The translations under genes and the position numbers were made by a program. A stretch of DNA of 64,000 nt from UBA2336 sp965227265 (GTDB lineage: Bacteria; Bacteroidota; Bacteroidia; Cytophagales; Cyclobacteriaceae): the NCBI GenBank assembly GCA_965227265.1, contig OZ245738.1:2480001-2544000 (forward strand), read 5' to 3'. Below are positions 22,807-32,241 of the stretch, piece after piece. The notes under the pieces were generated by a model that saw only the letters and a program-made list of their open reading frames with translations, was not told the origin of the DNA and searched no databases. Position 1 is the stretch's first letter. Each line of letters opens with the position of its first letter.

Positions 22807-24744
22807 TTATTTGTACGATCTAACCTGCATTTCAATACTTTCATACACCAGGGCTTCCTTGTGCAACACCGGATCACCCTCCACCGTTGTATGCTCCCAT
22901 GCGGCTACGTAAGCATAGTTTGCATCATCGCGCTTTGCTTCACCTTCATCCTGATATTCCGTACGAAAGTGGCCCCCACAAGACTCGTTTCTGTTCAACG
23001 CGTCAATCACCATTAGTTCACCCAACTCAATAAAATCAGCCACACGACCAGCCTTATCAAACTCAGGGTTGAATTCATCTAGTGTTCCAGGAATGTTAAC
23101 ATTGCTCCAGAATTCCTTGCGCAATTCCTGAATAAGCGTTCGGGCTTTCGTCAAGCCTTCGGCTGTACGGGCCATACCGCAATATTCCCACATGATCTTA
23201 CCCAATTGTTTATGGAAATCATCTACTGTTTTCTTTCCTTTAATGTTAATGAGCTTTTCAGAACGAACCTGAACTTCCTTTTCAGCTTCTGCAAAAGCGG
23301 GATGTTCCGTTGGAATAGGTTTAACGAAAATTTCGGATGACAAATAGTTTCCTATGGTGTATGGAATTACAAAGTATCCATCGGCAAGACCTTGCATCAA
23401 CGCAGATGCACCTAATCGGTTTGCACCGTGATCACTGAAGTTTGCTTCACCCAGGCAATACAAGCCTTTCACGGATGTCATCAATTCATAATCCACCCAC
23501 AAACCGCCCATGGTATAGTGTACAGCCGGATAGATTTTCATTGGTGTTTTCAACGGATCCTCGTTGGTTATATTCTGATACATCGGGAACAATTCACCGT
23601 AACGTGCTTTCACTACGTCAATGCCTAAACGTTTGATCGCATCGGAGAAATCCAGGAACACGCCTAAACCGCTCGGCACTATTCCGCGACCATCATCGCA
23701 GGCTTCTTTAGCTGCACGCGATGCAATATCGCGTGGAGCAAGATTTCCAAACGAAGGATACTTGCGTTCGAGGTAGTAATCACGATCGACTTCTTTAATA
23801 TCTTCTGCTTTTTTCTTGCCTTCGCGGATGGCTTTCGCATCCTCCTGTGTTTTCGGAACCCACACCCGGCCATCGTTACGCAATGATTCACTCATCAGCG
23901 TAAGCTTGGATTGATAATCACCGGTCACGGGAATACACGTTGGGTGAATTTGCGTATAGCACGGGTTCGCAAAATATGCACCTTTCTTATGTGCTTTCCA
24001 GGTGGCTGTTACGTTGCTCCCCATCGCGTAAGTTGACAGGAAGAATACGTTTCCGTAGCCGCCTGTCGCGAGAATAACAGCATGACCGAAATAACGCTCA
24101 AGCTTTCCGGTGATCAGGTTACGGGCGATAATACCACGAGCCTTGCCTTCGATCGTTACGACTTCAACCATTTCATGGCGGCTGTACATCTCCACATTCC
24201 CCAAGCCGATCTGACGTTCAAGCGCTCCATATGCGCCTAACAATAACTGCTGTCCCGTTTGACCCCGGGCATAAAATGTTCTGGAAACCTGTGCGCCACC
24301 AAATGAACGATTATCCAACAAGCCGCCATATTCGCGTGCGAACGGAACACCTTGCGCAACACACTGGTCAATAATATTTCTGGATACATCCGCTAAGCGA
24401 TACACATTGCCTTCGCGTGCGCGGTAGTCACCGCCTTTGATTGTATCATAAAACAAACGATAAACTGAATCTCCATCATTCTTATAATTTTTTGCTGCAT
24501 TAATACCACCTTGTGCGGCAATGGAGTGCGCACGTCTCGGTGAATCCTGAAAGCAGAATGCTTTTACTTTGTAGCCAAGCTCCGCGAGTGTTGCTGCTGC
24601 AGATGCTCCGGCAAGTCCGGTCCCGACAACAATCACTTCAACTTTACGCTTGTTGGCCGGGTTAACCAGCTTTGCATGTTCTTTATAATTGCTCCACTTC
24701 TCTGCGAGAGGTCCGTCAGGAATTTTGGAATCAAGTACTGCCAT
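22807..24744 (-). CDS. sdhA: Succinate dehydrogenase/fumarate reductase flavoprotein subunit
   Basis: The protein has 645 residues, in the range for the Bacteroidota/epsilon-type enzyme. The FAD-binding motif GTGLAGASAAATLAELG lies near 43. HSIAAQGGINAAKNY contains the His for covalent FAD. HPTCIP, YPAVHYTMGGLWVDY and the Arg-rich active site stretch GANRLGASALMQGLADG follow. It oxidises succinate to fumarate in the TCA cycle, or the reverse. It is followed in the operon by the inserted four-helix-bundle gene instead of directly by sdhB, which may lower sdhB expression or put it under a new signal. Confidence 0.97.
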   Translation of the reverse strand: MAVLDSKIPDGPLAEKWSNYKEHAKLVNPANKRKVEVIVVGTGLAGASAAATLAELGYKVKAFCFQDSPRRAHSIAAQGGINAAKNYKNDGDSVYRLFYDTIKGGDYRAREGNVYRLADVSRNIIDQCVAQGVPFAREYGGLLDNRSFGGAQVSRTFYARGQTGQQLLLGAYGALERQIGLGNVEMYSRHEMVEVVTIEGKARGIIARNLITGKLERYFGHAVILATGGYGNVFFLSTYAMGSNVTATWKAHKKGAYFANPCYTQIHPTCIPVTGDYQSKLTLMSESLRNDGRVWVPKTQEDAKAIREGKKKAEDIKEVDRDYYLERKYPSFGNLAPRDIASRAAKEACDDGRGIVPSGLGVFLDFSDAIKRLGIDVVKARYGELFPMYQNITNEDPLKTPMKIYPAVHYTMGGLWVDYELMTSVKGLYCLGEANFSDHGANRLGASALMQGLADGYFVIPYTIGNYLSSEIFVKPIPTEHPAFAEAEKEVQVRSEKLINIKGKKTVDDFHKQLGKIMWEYCGMARTAEGLTKARTLIQELRKEFWSNVNIPGTLDEFNPEFDKAGRVADFIELGELMVIDALNRNESCGGHFRTEYQDEGEAKRDDANYAYVAAWEHTTVEGDPVLHKEALVYESIEMQVRSYK

Positions 24745-24775
24745 ATATTATTTTGTTGAGAGCTATCGATTTGAA

Positions 24776-25447
24776 TTAATAAACCCAGCCGAAATACATT
24801 GAGATCGGCATCAGGGCAAAAATGATTGGAACGATGATCGCGAATGCAGTTCCGACAAAATTGATCGCACCGTTATATTTAATGTGATTCAATCCTAACG
24901 TTTGGAATGCACTCTTAAATCCGTGTAGCAAATGCCAGAAGAGTGAGAAACATCCCAGCACATAAACAATCACTACAATAGGTTCCTGGAAGATCGTGAG
25001 CATCATTTGATATAACGGGAGCTCTTCGCCTTCAATAAACTGGTTTGTACGGTTTGGAATCCAGAAATGTGCAGTATGAATAACTAAGAAGATTAAAATC
25101 AACGTACCGAGTAAACCCATGCTGCGGCTATACCATCTGCTTTTATGCGGATGCGCAACTTTTGAATACTTAACAGGTCGCGCCTTGCGGTTTTGAGCCC
25201 ACAATACAAATCCGTCAATGATGTGCAGCAGGAAACCAATGATCAACCCGATCTCTAACGTGCGGATGATTGGATTTGTGCCCATGAAATGCCCCCAATG
25301 GGTGAACGTCTCGCCCCCATCGTTGAAGAAAATCATGGCATTGATTGCGCAGTGAATGATCAGGAATGTGATCAGGAACAAACCCGTCAGCGACATGATA
25401 ACTTTCTTGCCGATCGAGCTTGTAAACAGGTTGGTGAACCAATTCAT
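24776..25447 (-). CDS. sdhC: Succinate dehydrogenase cytochrome b558 subunit
   Basis: The protein has 223 residues with five hydrophobic segments, the single-subunit di-heme anchor of the Bacteroidota/Bacillus type. Candidate heme ligands are the histidines in FLIIHCAINA, LLHIIDGFV, LVIHTAHFW and FWHLLHGFKSAF. It anchors SdhA-SdhB to the inner membrane and exchanges electrons with menaquinone. It is the first gene of the operon, with a near-consensus promoter upstream and 31 bases before sdhA. Confidence 0.93.
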   Translation of the reverse strand: MNWFTNLFTSSIGKKVIMSLTGLFLITFLIIHCAINAMIFFNDGGETFTHWGHFMGTNPIIRTLEIGLIIGFLLHIIDGFVLWAQNRKARPVKYSKVAHPHKSRWYSRSMGLLGTLILIFLVIHTAHFWIPNRTNQFIEGEELPLYQMMLTIFQEPIVVIVYVLGCFSLFWHLLHGFKSAFQTLGLNHIKYNGAINFVGTAFAIIVPIIFALMPISMYFGWVY

Positions 25448-25465
25448 AATAACAGATTCAGGAGG

Positions 25466-25512
25466 TTATGCAAAACGCATAAAAGTACTTCCCGATCAAC
25501 TATGAACCAAAA
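25466..25512 (-). promoter_or_regulatory. Promoter and leader hairpin of sdhCAB
   Basis: On the reverse strand TTTTGG (25512-25507), 19 bases, then TACTTTTA (25487-25480) fit the consensus with one change in the -7 box. Just downstream, TTATGC and GCATAA (25466-25482) form a short inverted repeat around AAAAC that overlaps the expected start of transcription. Confidence 0.5.
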
Positions 25513-25567
25513 CTGCTTTAGAAACTTAAAAATGTTCTAAATAAGCACGCAAGAGAGAAACGCATTG

Positions 25568-25663
25568 CTACAACAGTTCGAACAGGATGAAGATGAGGGC
25601 AATTGCTGCGACCATGGCGAACAAGAACCATTCACGTTTCAAAAAGTCAACTAAGCGTTTCAT
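25568..25663 (-). CDS. 31-residue single-pass membrane protein
   Basis: An ATG at 25663 opens a 31-residue frame that begins MKRLVDFLKREWFLFAMVAA and ends IALIFILFELL before TAG. A short basic amphipathic head is followed by one clean transmembrane helix, a design common for real small membrane proteins and unlikely for a random frame. It lies upstream of sdhC on the same strand, 120 bases away, with the sdh promoter between them. Small hydrophobic subunits accompany several respiratory complexes, so a link to complex II is possible, but nothing in the sequence proves it. Confidence 0.6.
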   Translation of the reverse strand: MKRLVDFLKREWFLFAMVAAIALIFILFELL

Positions 25664-25876
25664 AGTGGGGGCATTAATTAGTTATGCTTGCAGAATATAT
25701 TGCGAAAGAGAGGCCGAATTCAGATTTATGCTGTAAATCAGCACATTACCGGAATTTTATTCTGTAAAAACCTGAACTTTTTACTCAATTCCAGACTTAT
25801 AATCCCATAATGGGAATGGTTTTAGACTCGCAAACCATGTATTTTTACCTTTTTACACCACTACTAACTCGTTTCG

Positions 25877-28800
25877 ATGTATCTGATTTTTGACACGGAA
25901 ACCACCGGGCTTCCGCGCAATAAGACTGCCCCTATAACTGACCTGGATAATTGGCCGAGGCTTGTACAACTTGCCTGGCAACTGCACGATAAGAAGGGTA
26001 AGCTTATTTCCCAACACAATTATATTATCAAGCCTGAAGGGTTTGACATTCCTTATAAAGCAGAGCAAGTGCACGGCATTTCCACCAAGCGTGCCTTGAC
26101 GGAAGGCCATGATATGCAAACCGTACTCACCACGTTTGCTGAAGACCTTGAAAAGACCGAACAATTAGTCGGTCATAATATTGAGTTCGACATTAATATT
26201 ATCGGAGCCGAGCTTATTCGTAAAACCTTAGCAACTGAAAAATTTCTTGCATTAGCAAAGCTTGACACTGGAATTGCCTCCACAGAATTCTGTCAATTAA
26301 AAGGCGGGATTGGCGGTCGCTTAAAAATGCCCCGGCTCCATGAGCTTCATCAGATTCTTTTTGGAAAAGATTTTGGCGATGCACACGATGCATCATACGA
26401 TGTTGCTGCAACCGCGCGTTCATTCTTTGGATTGGTTAAGAAGAAAGTTGTCAACCCGTTCGATTCAACACCTGTTGTTGAAATAGAATACGAAGAACCA
26501 GATCTGGACGAAGCAAACTTTTCCAAGAAAGAAAAAAAGAAAGGTGCTGGCTATTCGATTGGTGATACTGCTGGTCAATCGATCAAAGGTGCGTATGCAC
26601 ACCTGCACGTTCATTCACAATATTCCGTACTGCAGGCAACTGCTGATGTTAAGTCATTAGTCGCGAAAGCTAAGGCTGCTAACATGCCTGCTGTTGCCAT
26701 TACAGATTTGGGTAACATGTATGGTGTGTTCAAGTTTGTGCAGGAAGCGATTGCGCAAGGAATCAAACCGATTGTTGGTGTTGAGTTCTATATCTCGGAA
26801 GAACGTAAGAAGTATAAATTCACTAAAGACAATCCCGACAGGCGCTACAACCAGGTTCTGATTGCAAAAAATAAAAACGGCTATCAAAATCTGATTCGCT
26901 TAAGCTCATTTGGTTTTACAGAAGGCCTTTACGGAATTCATCCGCGCATTGATAAGCAACTTGTCGAAGAGTATAAGAAAGACCTGATCGCAACTACCGG
27001 AAATCTTTACAGCGAAGTTCCCTATTTAATTCTCCATACGGGTGAACGCCAGGCGGAAGAAGCCTTTGTGTGGTATCACAAATTATTTGGTGATGATTTT
27101 TATGTTGAATTGAATCGTCACGGCTTGCCGGAAGAAGATCACGTAAATGAGGTTTTACTTCGCTTCGCGAAAAAATATAAGGTGAAATACTTTGCTGCTA
27201 ACGAAGTTTTCTACCTAGAGAAGGAACAATCAGATGCACACGATGTACTGCTCTGTATTAAAGAAGGTGAGTTTAAATCGACACCCATTGGTGAAGGTCG
27301 GGGCAAGCGGTATGGTTTAGCGAATTCAGAATTCTATTTCAAGTCGCAGGATGAGATGAAGTCGATCTTCAGCGATATGCCGGAGGCGATTGAAACGATT
27401 GGCGAAATCCTGGAGAAAGTTGAAAGCTATAATCTTGAACGCAATGTCTTGCTTCCGAAGTTTGATATTCCAAAGACGTTCAAAACAGAAGATGATTACC
27501 TCAAGTACTTGACCTACGAAGGCGCAAAGAAAAAATATAAAGAGATCACACCTGCGTTAACAGAACGCATTGATTTTGAATTAGAAACAATTAAGAAAAC
27601 CGGTTACCCGGGATACTTTTTGATCGTTCAGGATTTTACGTCAAAGGCACGCGAGATGGGCGTATCGGTTGGACCAGGCCGGGGATCTGCTGCAGGATCT
27701 GTTGTTGCGTATTGTACAGGAATTACAAACGTTGATCCAATCGCCTACGATTTGCTTTTTGAGCGTTTCTTAAATCCGGATCGGGTATCGCTTCCCGATA
27801 TTGATATTGACTTTGATGATGAAGGTCGCGATAAAGTTTTGCAGTATGTAATTGATAAGTACGGTAAATCGCAGGTTGCGCAAATCATTACCTATGGTAC
27901 AATGGCTGCCAAATCTTCTATCCGGGATTGCGCGCGCGTTATGGAGCTTTCGTTACCAGAAGCAAACTTCTTGGCAAAAATGGTTCCTGAACGTCCGGGT
28001 ACAACATTGGATTCAGCCTTTAAAGAAATAAAAGAACTCTCAGACATCAGAAAAGGTACAGACCTGAAAGCTGGTGTGTTAAAGCAGGCAGTTATCTTAG
28101 AAGGTTCTGTTCGTAACACGGGTACACATGCCTGTGGTGTGATTATCACTCCGGATGAGCTGACAAAGTTTGTTCCTGTCTCTACTGCAAAAGATTCTGA
28201 CATGCTTGTTACACAGTTTGATAACAGTGTGGTTGAAAGTGCAGGCTTGCTGAAGATGGACTTTTTAGGATTGACAACCTTGTCGATCCTCCGGACTGCG
28301 CAAAAAAATATTAAGAAGAGCAAAGGCATTGATATTGAAATTGACGCTATTCCACTGGACGATGTTAAAACATATCAATTATTCCAGCGAGGCGAAACAA
28401 CCGGTACGTTTCAGTTTGAAAGTGTGGGCATGCAGAAATACCTGCGGCAACTAAAGCCCGATAAGTTTGAGGATTTGATTGCCATGAACGCGTTGTATCG
28501 TCCGGGACCCATGGAATACATTCCTGAGTTCATCAACCGGAAGCATGGCCGTAACCAGATCAAGTATGACCTTCCGGAAATGGAAGGCTTCCTGACAGGA
28601 ACCTATGGAATTACTGTTTACCAAGAGCAAGTAATGCTTCTCTCGCAGAAGCTCGCAGGCTTTAGTAAAGGTGATGCCGATGTGCTGCGTAAGGCGATGG
28701 GTAAAAAACAGAAGTCTGTGCTGGATAAGATGAAAGACAAATTCATCGAAGGTTGCGCGAAGAATGGCCATGCGAAAACTGTCTGCGAGAAAATCTGGAC

Positions 28801-30178
28801 CGACTGGGAAGCATTTGCACAATATGCGTTTAACAAATCGCATTCAACGTGTTATTCATTAGTTGCGTATCACACGGCATACCTGAAAGCAAACTATCCG
28901 GCTGAATACATGGCTGCGGTGTTAACACACTCGCAAAGCAATTTGGATAACGTTACGTTCTTCATTGAAGAGTGCCGAAGCCTTGGCATCAAAGTACTTG
29001 GCCCGCACGTGAATGAATCCGGAATGTACTTCGCGGTAAATAAAGATGGTGAAATTCGTTTTGGATTGGGTGCGATTAAAGGAACAGGTGATGCAGCAGT
29101 TGAGTCAATTATTGCAGAACGTGAAGCGAACGGTCCGTTTGAAGACTTGTTTGATTTCGCGAAACGATTGAACCAACGGGCGGTTAACAAGAAGACATTT
29201 GAAGCACTTGCGTTGTCGGGAGCGTTTGATTGTTTCGGTAATATGCATCGCAGACAATATGTTTACTCTAAAGACAACGACTCAAGTCTGATCGAGAAAG
29301 CAATTAAGTTTGCAGCAAAAACTCAGCAAGAAGAGAACAGTGCACAAGCCAGTCTGTTTGGCGGTAGCTCAGGTATCTCCATGCCAAAGCCGAAGATTGA
29401 AAACGTTGAACCGTTCAGCGAACTGGAAAAACTGAATCTTGAAAAAGAAGTTGTTGGGATTTATATCTCCGGTCATCCGTTAGATAATTTTAAGCTGGAG
29501 CTTACCTCGTTCTGTAATACAATCTGCAATCAGCTAAATGAAATAGAATTGTTGCTGGATAAAGATGTTCGTGTAGGCGGAATTGTAACTTCAGTTGAAC
29601 ATCGCACTACAAAAACAGGCAAGCCTTTCGGAAAATTTGTGCTGGAAGATTTCAGCGGAAATAGCGGTAAAGACACCTTTACATTATTCGGTGAAACCTA
29701 CATGAAGTTTCGCAACTTTATGAATAACGGTTTATTCCTGTTGATTGAAGGAAACGTGATGAAGAGCTCCTGGGGTCAGGAGCGAATCGAATACAAAATC
29801 CGCAACATTGAATTGTTGGATGAAATAGCCGTGAAGCGACTTCAAGGTGTTGCACTAAGAATTCCGTTGCAGAACGTAACAAAAGACTTGATTACAACAT
29901 TAGAAAAGCTTTGTGCTAAATATCCCGGCCAGGCAACGCTTAAAATTTTCTTAAAAGATGAGGGTGAAGATTTACAGGTTGAGCTGATCTCACGCGCTAC
30001 CAGAATCATGATTTCCAACGCGTTGATTGCCGAGTTCAAAAAACTAGGCGAGGCCGGAGTTTTCACCGATTCAACCGCAGTGCGCTGGCTTACAGACGAA
30101 TTGCCGGTACAAGTAAAAGAGGCTTCGAATATTGGAACAATTTCACCTAACTTCGTGTTGGAAGAAGTAGAATCATAA
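25877..30178 (+). CDS. dnaE: DNA polymerase III alpha subunit with N-terminal exonuclease domain
   Basis: The protein has 1433 residues, longer than E. coli DnaE (1160) because of an N-terminal DnaQ-type exonuclease (1-190). That domain has motifs DTETTG (6-11), VGHNIEFDINI and HDASYDVAAT. A PHP domain starts near 240 (HLHVHSQYSVL). The polymerase core has GPGRGSAAGS and the catalytic PDIDIDF near 641. A helix-hairpin-helix region and an OB fold follow (from about 1229, VRVGGIVTSVEHRTTKTGKP). It is the replicative polymerase with proofreading in the same chain, an arrangement known in Bacteroidota. trxA follows after 15 bases and is likely cotranscribed. Confidence 0.97.
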   Translation: MYLIFDTETTGLPRNKTAPITDLDNWPRLVQLAWQLHDKKGKLISQHNYIIKPEGFDIPYKAEQVHGISTKRALTEGHDMQTVLTTFAEDLEKTEQLVGHNIEFDINIIGAELIRKTLATEKFLALAKLDTGIASTEFCQLKGGIGGRLKMPRLHELHQILFGKDFGDAHDASYDVAATARSFFGLVKKKVVNPFDSTPVVEIEYEEPDLDEANFSKKEKKKGAGYSIGDTAGQSIKGAYAHLHVHSQYSVLQATADVKSLVAKAKAANMPAVAITDLGNMYGVFKFVQEAIAQGIKPIVGVEFYISEERKKYKFTKDNPDRRYNQVLIAKNKNGYQNLIRLSSFGFTEGLYGIHPRIDKQLVEEYKKDLIATTGNLYSEVPYLILHTGERQAEEAFVWYHKLFGDDFYVELNRHGLPEEDHVNEVLLRFAKKYKVKYFAANEVFYLEKEQSDAHDVLLCIKEGEFKSTPIGEGRGKRYGLANSEFYFKSQDEMKSIFSDMPEAIETIGEILEKVESYNLERNVLLPKFDIPKTFKTEDDYLKYLTYEGAKKKYKEITPALTERIDFELETIKKTGYPGYFLIVQDFTSKAREMGVSVGPGRGSAAGSVVAYCTGITNVDPIAYDLLFERFLNPDRVSLPDIDIDFDDEGRDKVLQYVIDKYGKSQVAQIITYGTMAAKSSIRDCARVMELSLPEANFLAKMVPERPGTTLDSAFKEIKELSDIRKGTDLKAGVLKQAVILEGSVRNTGTHACGVIITPDELTKFVPVSTAKDSDMLVTQFDNSVVESAGLLKMDFLGLTTLSILRTAQKNIKKSKGIDIEIDAIPLDDVKTYQLFQRGETTGTFQFESVGMQKYLRQLKPDKFEDLIAMNALYRPGPMEYIPEFINRKHGRNQIKYDLPEMEGFLTGTYGITVYQEQVMLLSQKLAGFSKGDADVLRKAMGKKQKSVLDKMKDKFIEGCAKNGHAKTVCEKIWTDWEAFAQYAFNKSHSTCYSLVAYHTAYLKANYPAEYMAAVLTHSQSNLDNVTFFIEECRSLGIKVLGPHVNESGMYFAVNKDGEIRFGLGAIKGTGDAAVESIIAEREANGPFEDLFDFAKRLNQRAVNKKTFEALALSGAFDCFGNMHRRQYVYSKDNDSSLIEKAIKFAAKTQQEENSAQASLFGGSSGISMPKPKIENVEPFSELEKLNLEKEVVGIYISGHPLDNFKLELTSFCNTICNQLNEIELLLDKDVRVGGIVTSVEHRTTKTGKPFGKFVLEDFSGNSGKDTFTLFGETYMKFRNFMNNGLFLLIEGNVMKSSWGQERIEYKIRNIELLDEIAVKRLQGVALRIPLQNVTKDLITTLEKLCAKYPGQATLKIFLKDEGEDLQVELISRATRIMISNALIAEFKKLGEAGVFTDSTAVRWLTDELPVQVKEASNIGTISPNFVLEEVES

Positions 30179-30193
30179 AAACATATAAATATC

Positions 30194-30514
30194 ATGGGAA
30201 AAGCAATCGTACTCACAGACGCTAATTTTGATGAGGTAATTAACTCCGGAAAACCGGTATTAGTAGATTTTTGGGCAGAATGGTGTGGACCATGCAAAAT
30301 GATCGGGCCTGTAGTGGAAGAATTAGCAGGTGATTATGACGGCAAGGCAGTTATCGCAAAACTGAACGTAGATGAGAACCCTCAGACTACAGCAAAGTTT
30401 GGCGTGCGCAGCATCCCAACCCTGCTCGTGTTCAAAGGCGGCCAGGTAGTTGACAAGCAAATTGGTGCGGTGCCTAAATCGGTGTTGAATCAGAAACTGG
30501 CAGCTCAAGTTTAA
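30194..30514 (+). CDS. trxA: Thioredoxin
   Basis: The protein has 106 residues, a full single-domain thioredoxin. The redox motif WCGPCK has C31 and C34, preceded by VLVDFWAEW. The cis-proline motif SIPTLLVFKGG is present and the C-terminus is KSVLNQKLAAQV. It is a cytoplasmic disulfide reductase serving ribonucleotide reductase and other targets. It lies directly after dnaE, and a periodic repeat begins at the base after its stop codon. Confidence 0.97.
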   Translation: MGKAIVLTDANFDEVINSGKPVLVDFWAEWCGPCKMIGPVVEELAGDYDGKAVIAKLNVDENPQTTAKFGVRSIPTLLVFKGGQVVDKQIGAVPKSVLNQKLAAQV

Positions 30515-30539
30515 TTAGACGTTAGATTTAAGACGTAAG
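30515..30539 (+). repeat. Intergenic repeat, TTAGACGTTAGA family
   Basis: This 25-base sequence starts with TTAGACGTTAGA immediately after the trxA stop. Its reverse complement recurs at 42319-42343 with 23 of 25 bases identical. It consists of a short TAGACG/AAGACG unit repeated with about a 16-base period. Confidence 0.6.
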
Positions 30540-30554
30540 TCGTTAAAAATATAG

Positions 30555-30590
30555 AATGCGCTGATGGAAACTTCAGCGCATTTTTTATTT
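30555..30590 (+). terminator. Intrinsic terminator of dnaE-trxA
   Basis: AATGCGCTGA (30555-30564), loop, TCAGCGCATT (30573-30582) and a T run form a perfect 10-bp stem. It overlaps the end of the convergent YkgJ-family gene. Confidence 0.88.
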
Positions 30591-31073
30591 CAGCTCACTT
30601 TTCTTCAATCGCTCTACGATCTCAAACACAGCAGGACAAACCAGCGTGTTCTTTTGCGTTAGCTCCATGATCTGAACCATCTTCTTACGATTGGTATGCG
30701 GGTATTCTCGACAAGCCTTAGGACGAGCTTCGTAGACGTGGCAATAATTATCCTCTCCTAAAAACGGGCACGGGGAAGATTTCAAAACCTGATCTCCATC
30801 GTCATCAACCTTTAAGTATTTATCAACAAAATCAACTGCTTTGATGCGCAGTTCTTTTGCCAGTCGCTCGATGTCTGTATCATAAAAGATTGGACTTGTG
30901 GTTTTACAGCAGTTTGCACAGGTAAGGCAATCCATTTCTTCAAACACCTCCTCGTGCAGGGAGTGAAAAGCATCGTCTATTTTACGAGGATCCTTCTTTT
31001 TCAGCGACAGCAGGAATTTCTTATTTCGTTCTACGTCTGTTTTCGACTGCTTGCTAAACTTCTGTACGTCCAT
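30585..31073 (-). CDS. YkgJ-family cysteine-cluster protein
   Basis: The protein has 162 residues. The metal-binding cluster CLTCANCCKT has C49, C52, C55 and C56. Further cysteines are in SSPCPFL, YCHVYEARPKACREYP and LVCPAVF, as in the CxxCxxCC family thought to bind zinc or an iron-sulfur cluster. Function is not established for the family. It follows the phoR-like kinase gene on the same strand by 44 bases and may be its last operon member. Confidence 0.85.
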   Translation of the reverse strand: MDVQKFSKQSKTDVERNKKFLLSLKKKDPRKIDDAFHSLHEEVFEEMDCLTCANCCKTTSPIFYDTDIERLAKELRIKAVDFVDKYLKVDDDGDQVLKSSPCPFLGEDNYCHVYEARPKACREYPHTNRKKMVQIMELTQKNTLVCPAVFEIVERLKKSELK

Positions 31074-31117
31074 CCTGCAAGGTACGACTTACTTATAAAT
31101 TGATTAGGAGAAGGTAG

Positions 31118-32164
31118 TTATTGATTTTCTTCGTCTTTCGCGCGGGCAAGCTTAAAGCTGAAGTCGGAGCCTTTACCAATCGTACTCTCAACCTCAGTTT
31201 TGCTGTGATGATTTTCGAGAATATGCTTAACAATGGCAAGGCCAAGTCCAGTTCCACCCTTCTCGCGGCTGCGACTTTTATCAACGCGATAAAAACGCTC
31301 GAAGATTCGCGTTAGGTGTTCTTCCGAAATTCCTTCACCATGATCGCGAACATGCGCAGTAACGTTCTTTTTGCCAACCTCAAAGCTTACGGAAACTTCT
31401 CCGCCTTCAAACGAATGTTTGATTGCGTTACTTATCAGATTCGTCATCACCTGGGTGATGCGTTGCCAGTCGGCATGTACGAGTGCTTTACCTTGTGAGC
31501 CATGAAGCTTCAGTTTGATCTGGCGTTCTTCTGCCTTCTCTTCTAATTGATCAAATACTTCGTGCGTAAGCTCGTACAAATCAACCGTTTCAAAGTGCAT
31601 CTTGATTTGCTTGGTCTCAATGTGCGAGAGGGTTAACAAATCCTGCACGAGCGCATCCAGTCCATCGAGACTGCGGGCTGCTTTCTTTAAAAACTTACCG
31701 CGTACAGCTTTATCATTTACGGCACCATCCAGCAGCGTGTGTACAAAACCCTGAGCCGCGAAAATAGGTGTCTTTAATTCATGTGAGATATCAGCAATAA
31801 ATTCTTTACGGAACTCTTCCAGCTTACGCAGTTCATCGATCTCCTTCTGTTTAAGCTCGGCAAAGGAGAAAATCTCCTCATTGATCTTTTCAAGCGGATT
31901 GAGCGTATTGGGTTTTTGCTTGCTTAAGCCGTGCAGTTCCTTCTTCTTAAGCTTGTCCATGAGTTTGTAGATCTTATTGATCTCCCGAAAAATCAAAAGC
32001 TCCAGGATAGCAAATGCTAACAAGTAAGAAACCGAAAAGCTGATCACGAACGTAACGATGAGTACAGTTGTGTCAACTGTTTCAAATAACGTGAGGAATA
32101 ACGTTGTGATAATGGAAATACACAGGGCAAGAATAAGTGCAAGTACCCGTGAGCTATAAATCAT
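31118..32164 (-). CDS. phoR: Sensor histidine kinase, PhoR-like
   Basis: The protein has 348 residues. Two adjacent transmembrane segments lie at 7-28 and 33-57, with almost no periplasmic loop. A linker of helices follows, then HisKA with H128 in FIADISHELKTP. HATPase_c shows the N box NLISNAIKHSFEGG, G1 DHGEGISEEH, the F box FERFYRVDKSRS and G2 GTGLGLAIVKHIL. It forms a pair with the OmpR-type regulator just upstream. Because the extracytoplasmic loop is only a few residues, the signal is probably sensed in the membrane or through a partner. The phoR name rests on its place next to a PhoB-like regulator. Confidence 0.85.
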   Translation of the reverse strand: MIYSSRVLALILALCISIITTLFLTLFETVDTTVLIVTFVISFSVSYLLAFAILELLIFREINKIYKLMDKLKKKELHGLSKQKPNTLNPLEKINEEIFSFAELKQKEIDELRKLEEFRKEFIADISHELKTPIFAAQGFVHTLLDGAVNDKAVRGKFLKKAARSLDGLDALVQDLLTLSHIETKQIKMHFETVDLYELTHEVFDQLEEKAEERQIKLKLHGSQGKALVHADWQRITQVMTNLISNAIKHSFEGGEVSVSFEVGKKNVTAHVRDHGEGISEEHLTRIFERFYRVDKSRSREKGGTGLGLAIVKHILENHHSKTEVESTIGKGSDFSFKLARAKDEENQ

Positions 32165-32168
32165 GCTT

Positions 32169-32226
32169 CAATTTAACAATTAATCAATTTAACAATGTAT
32201 AATTACTCATCGTTAAATTGTTAAAT
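32169..32226. repeat. Gene-less AATTTAACAAT repeat between kinase and regulator
   Basis: The gap between the kinase and regulator genes is built from copies of the unit AATTTAACAAT on both strands. Direct copies lie at 32170-32180 and 32186-32195, and inverted copies (GTTAAATTGTTAAAT) at 32212-32226. The same unit forms the terminal repeats of the four-helix-bundle element at 22381-22799. Confidence 0.6.
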
Positions 32227-32241
32227 CAATACATCAGCAAT

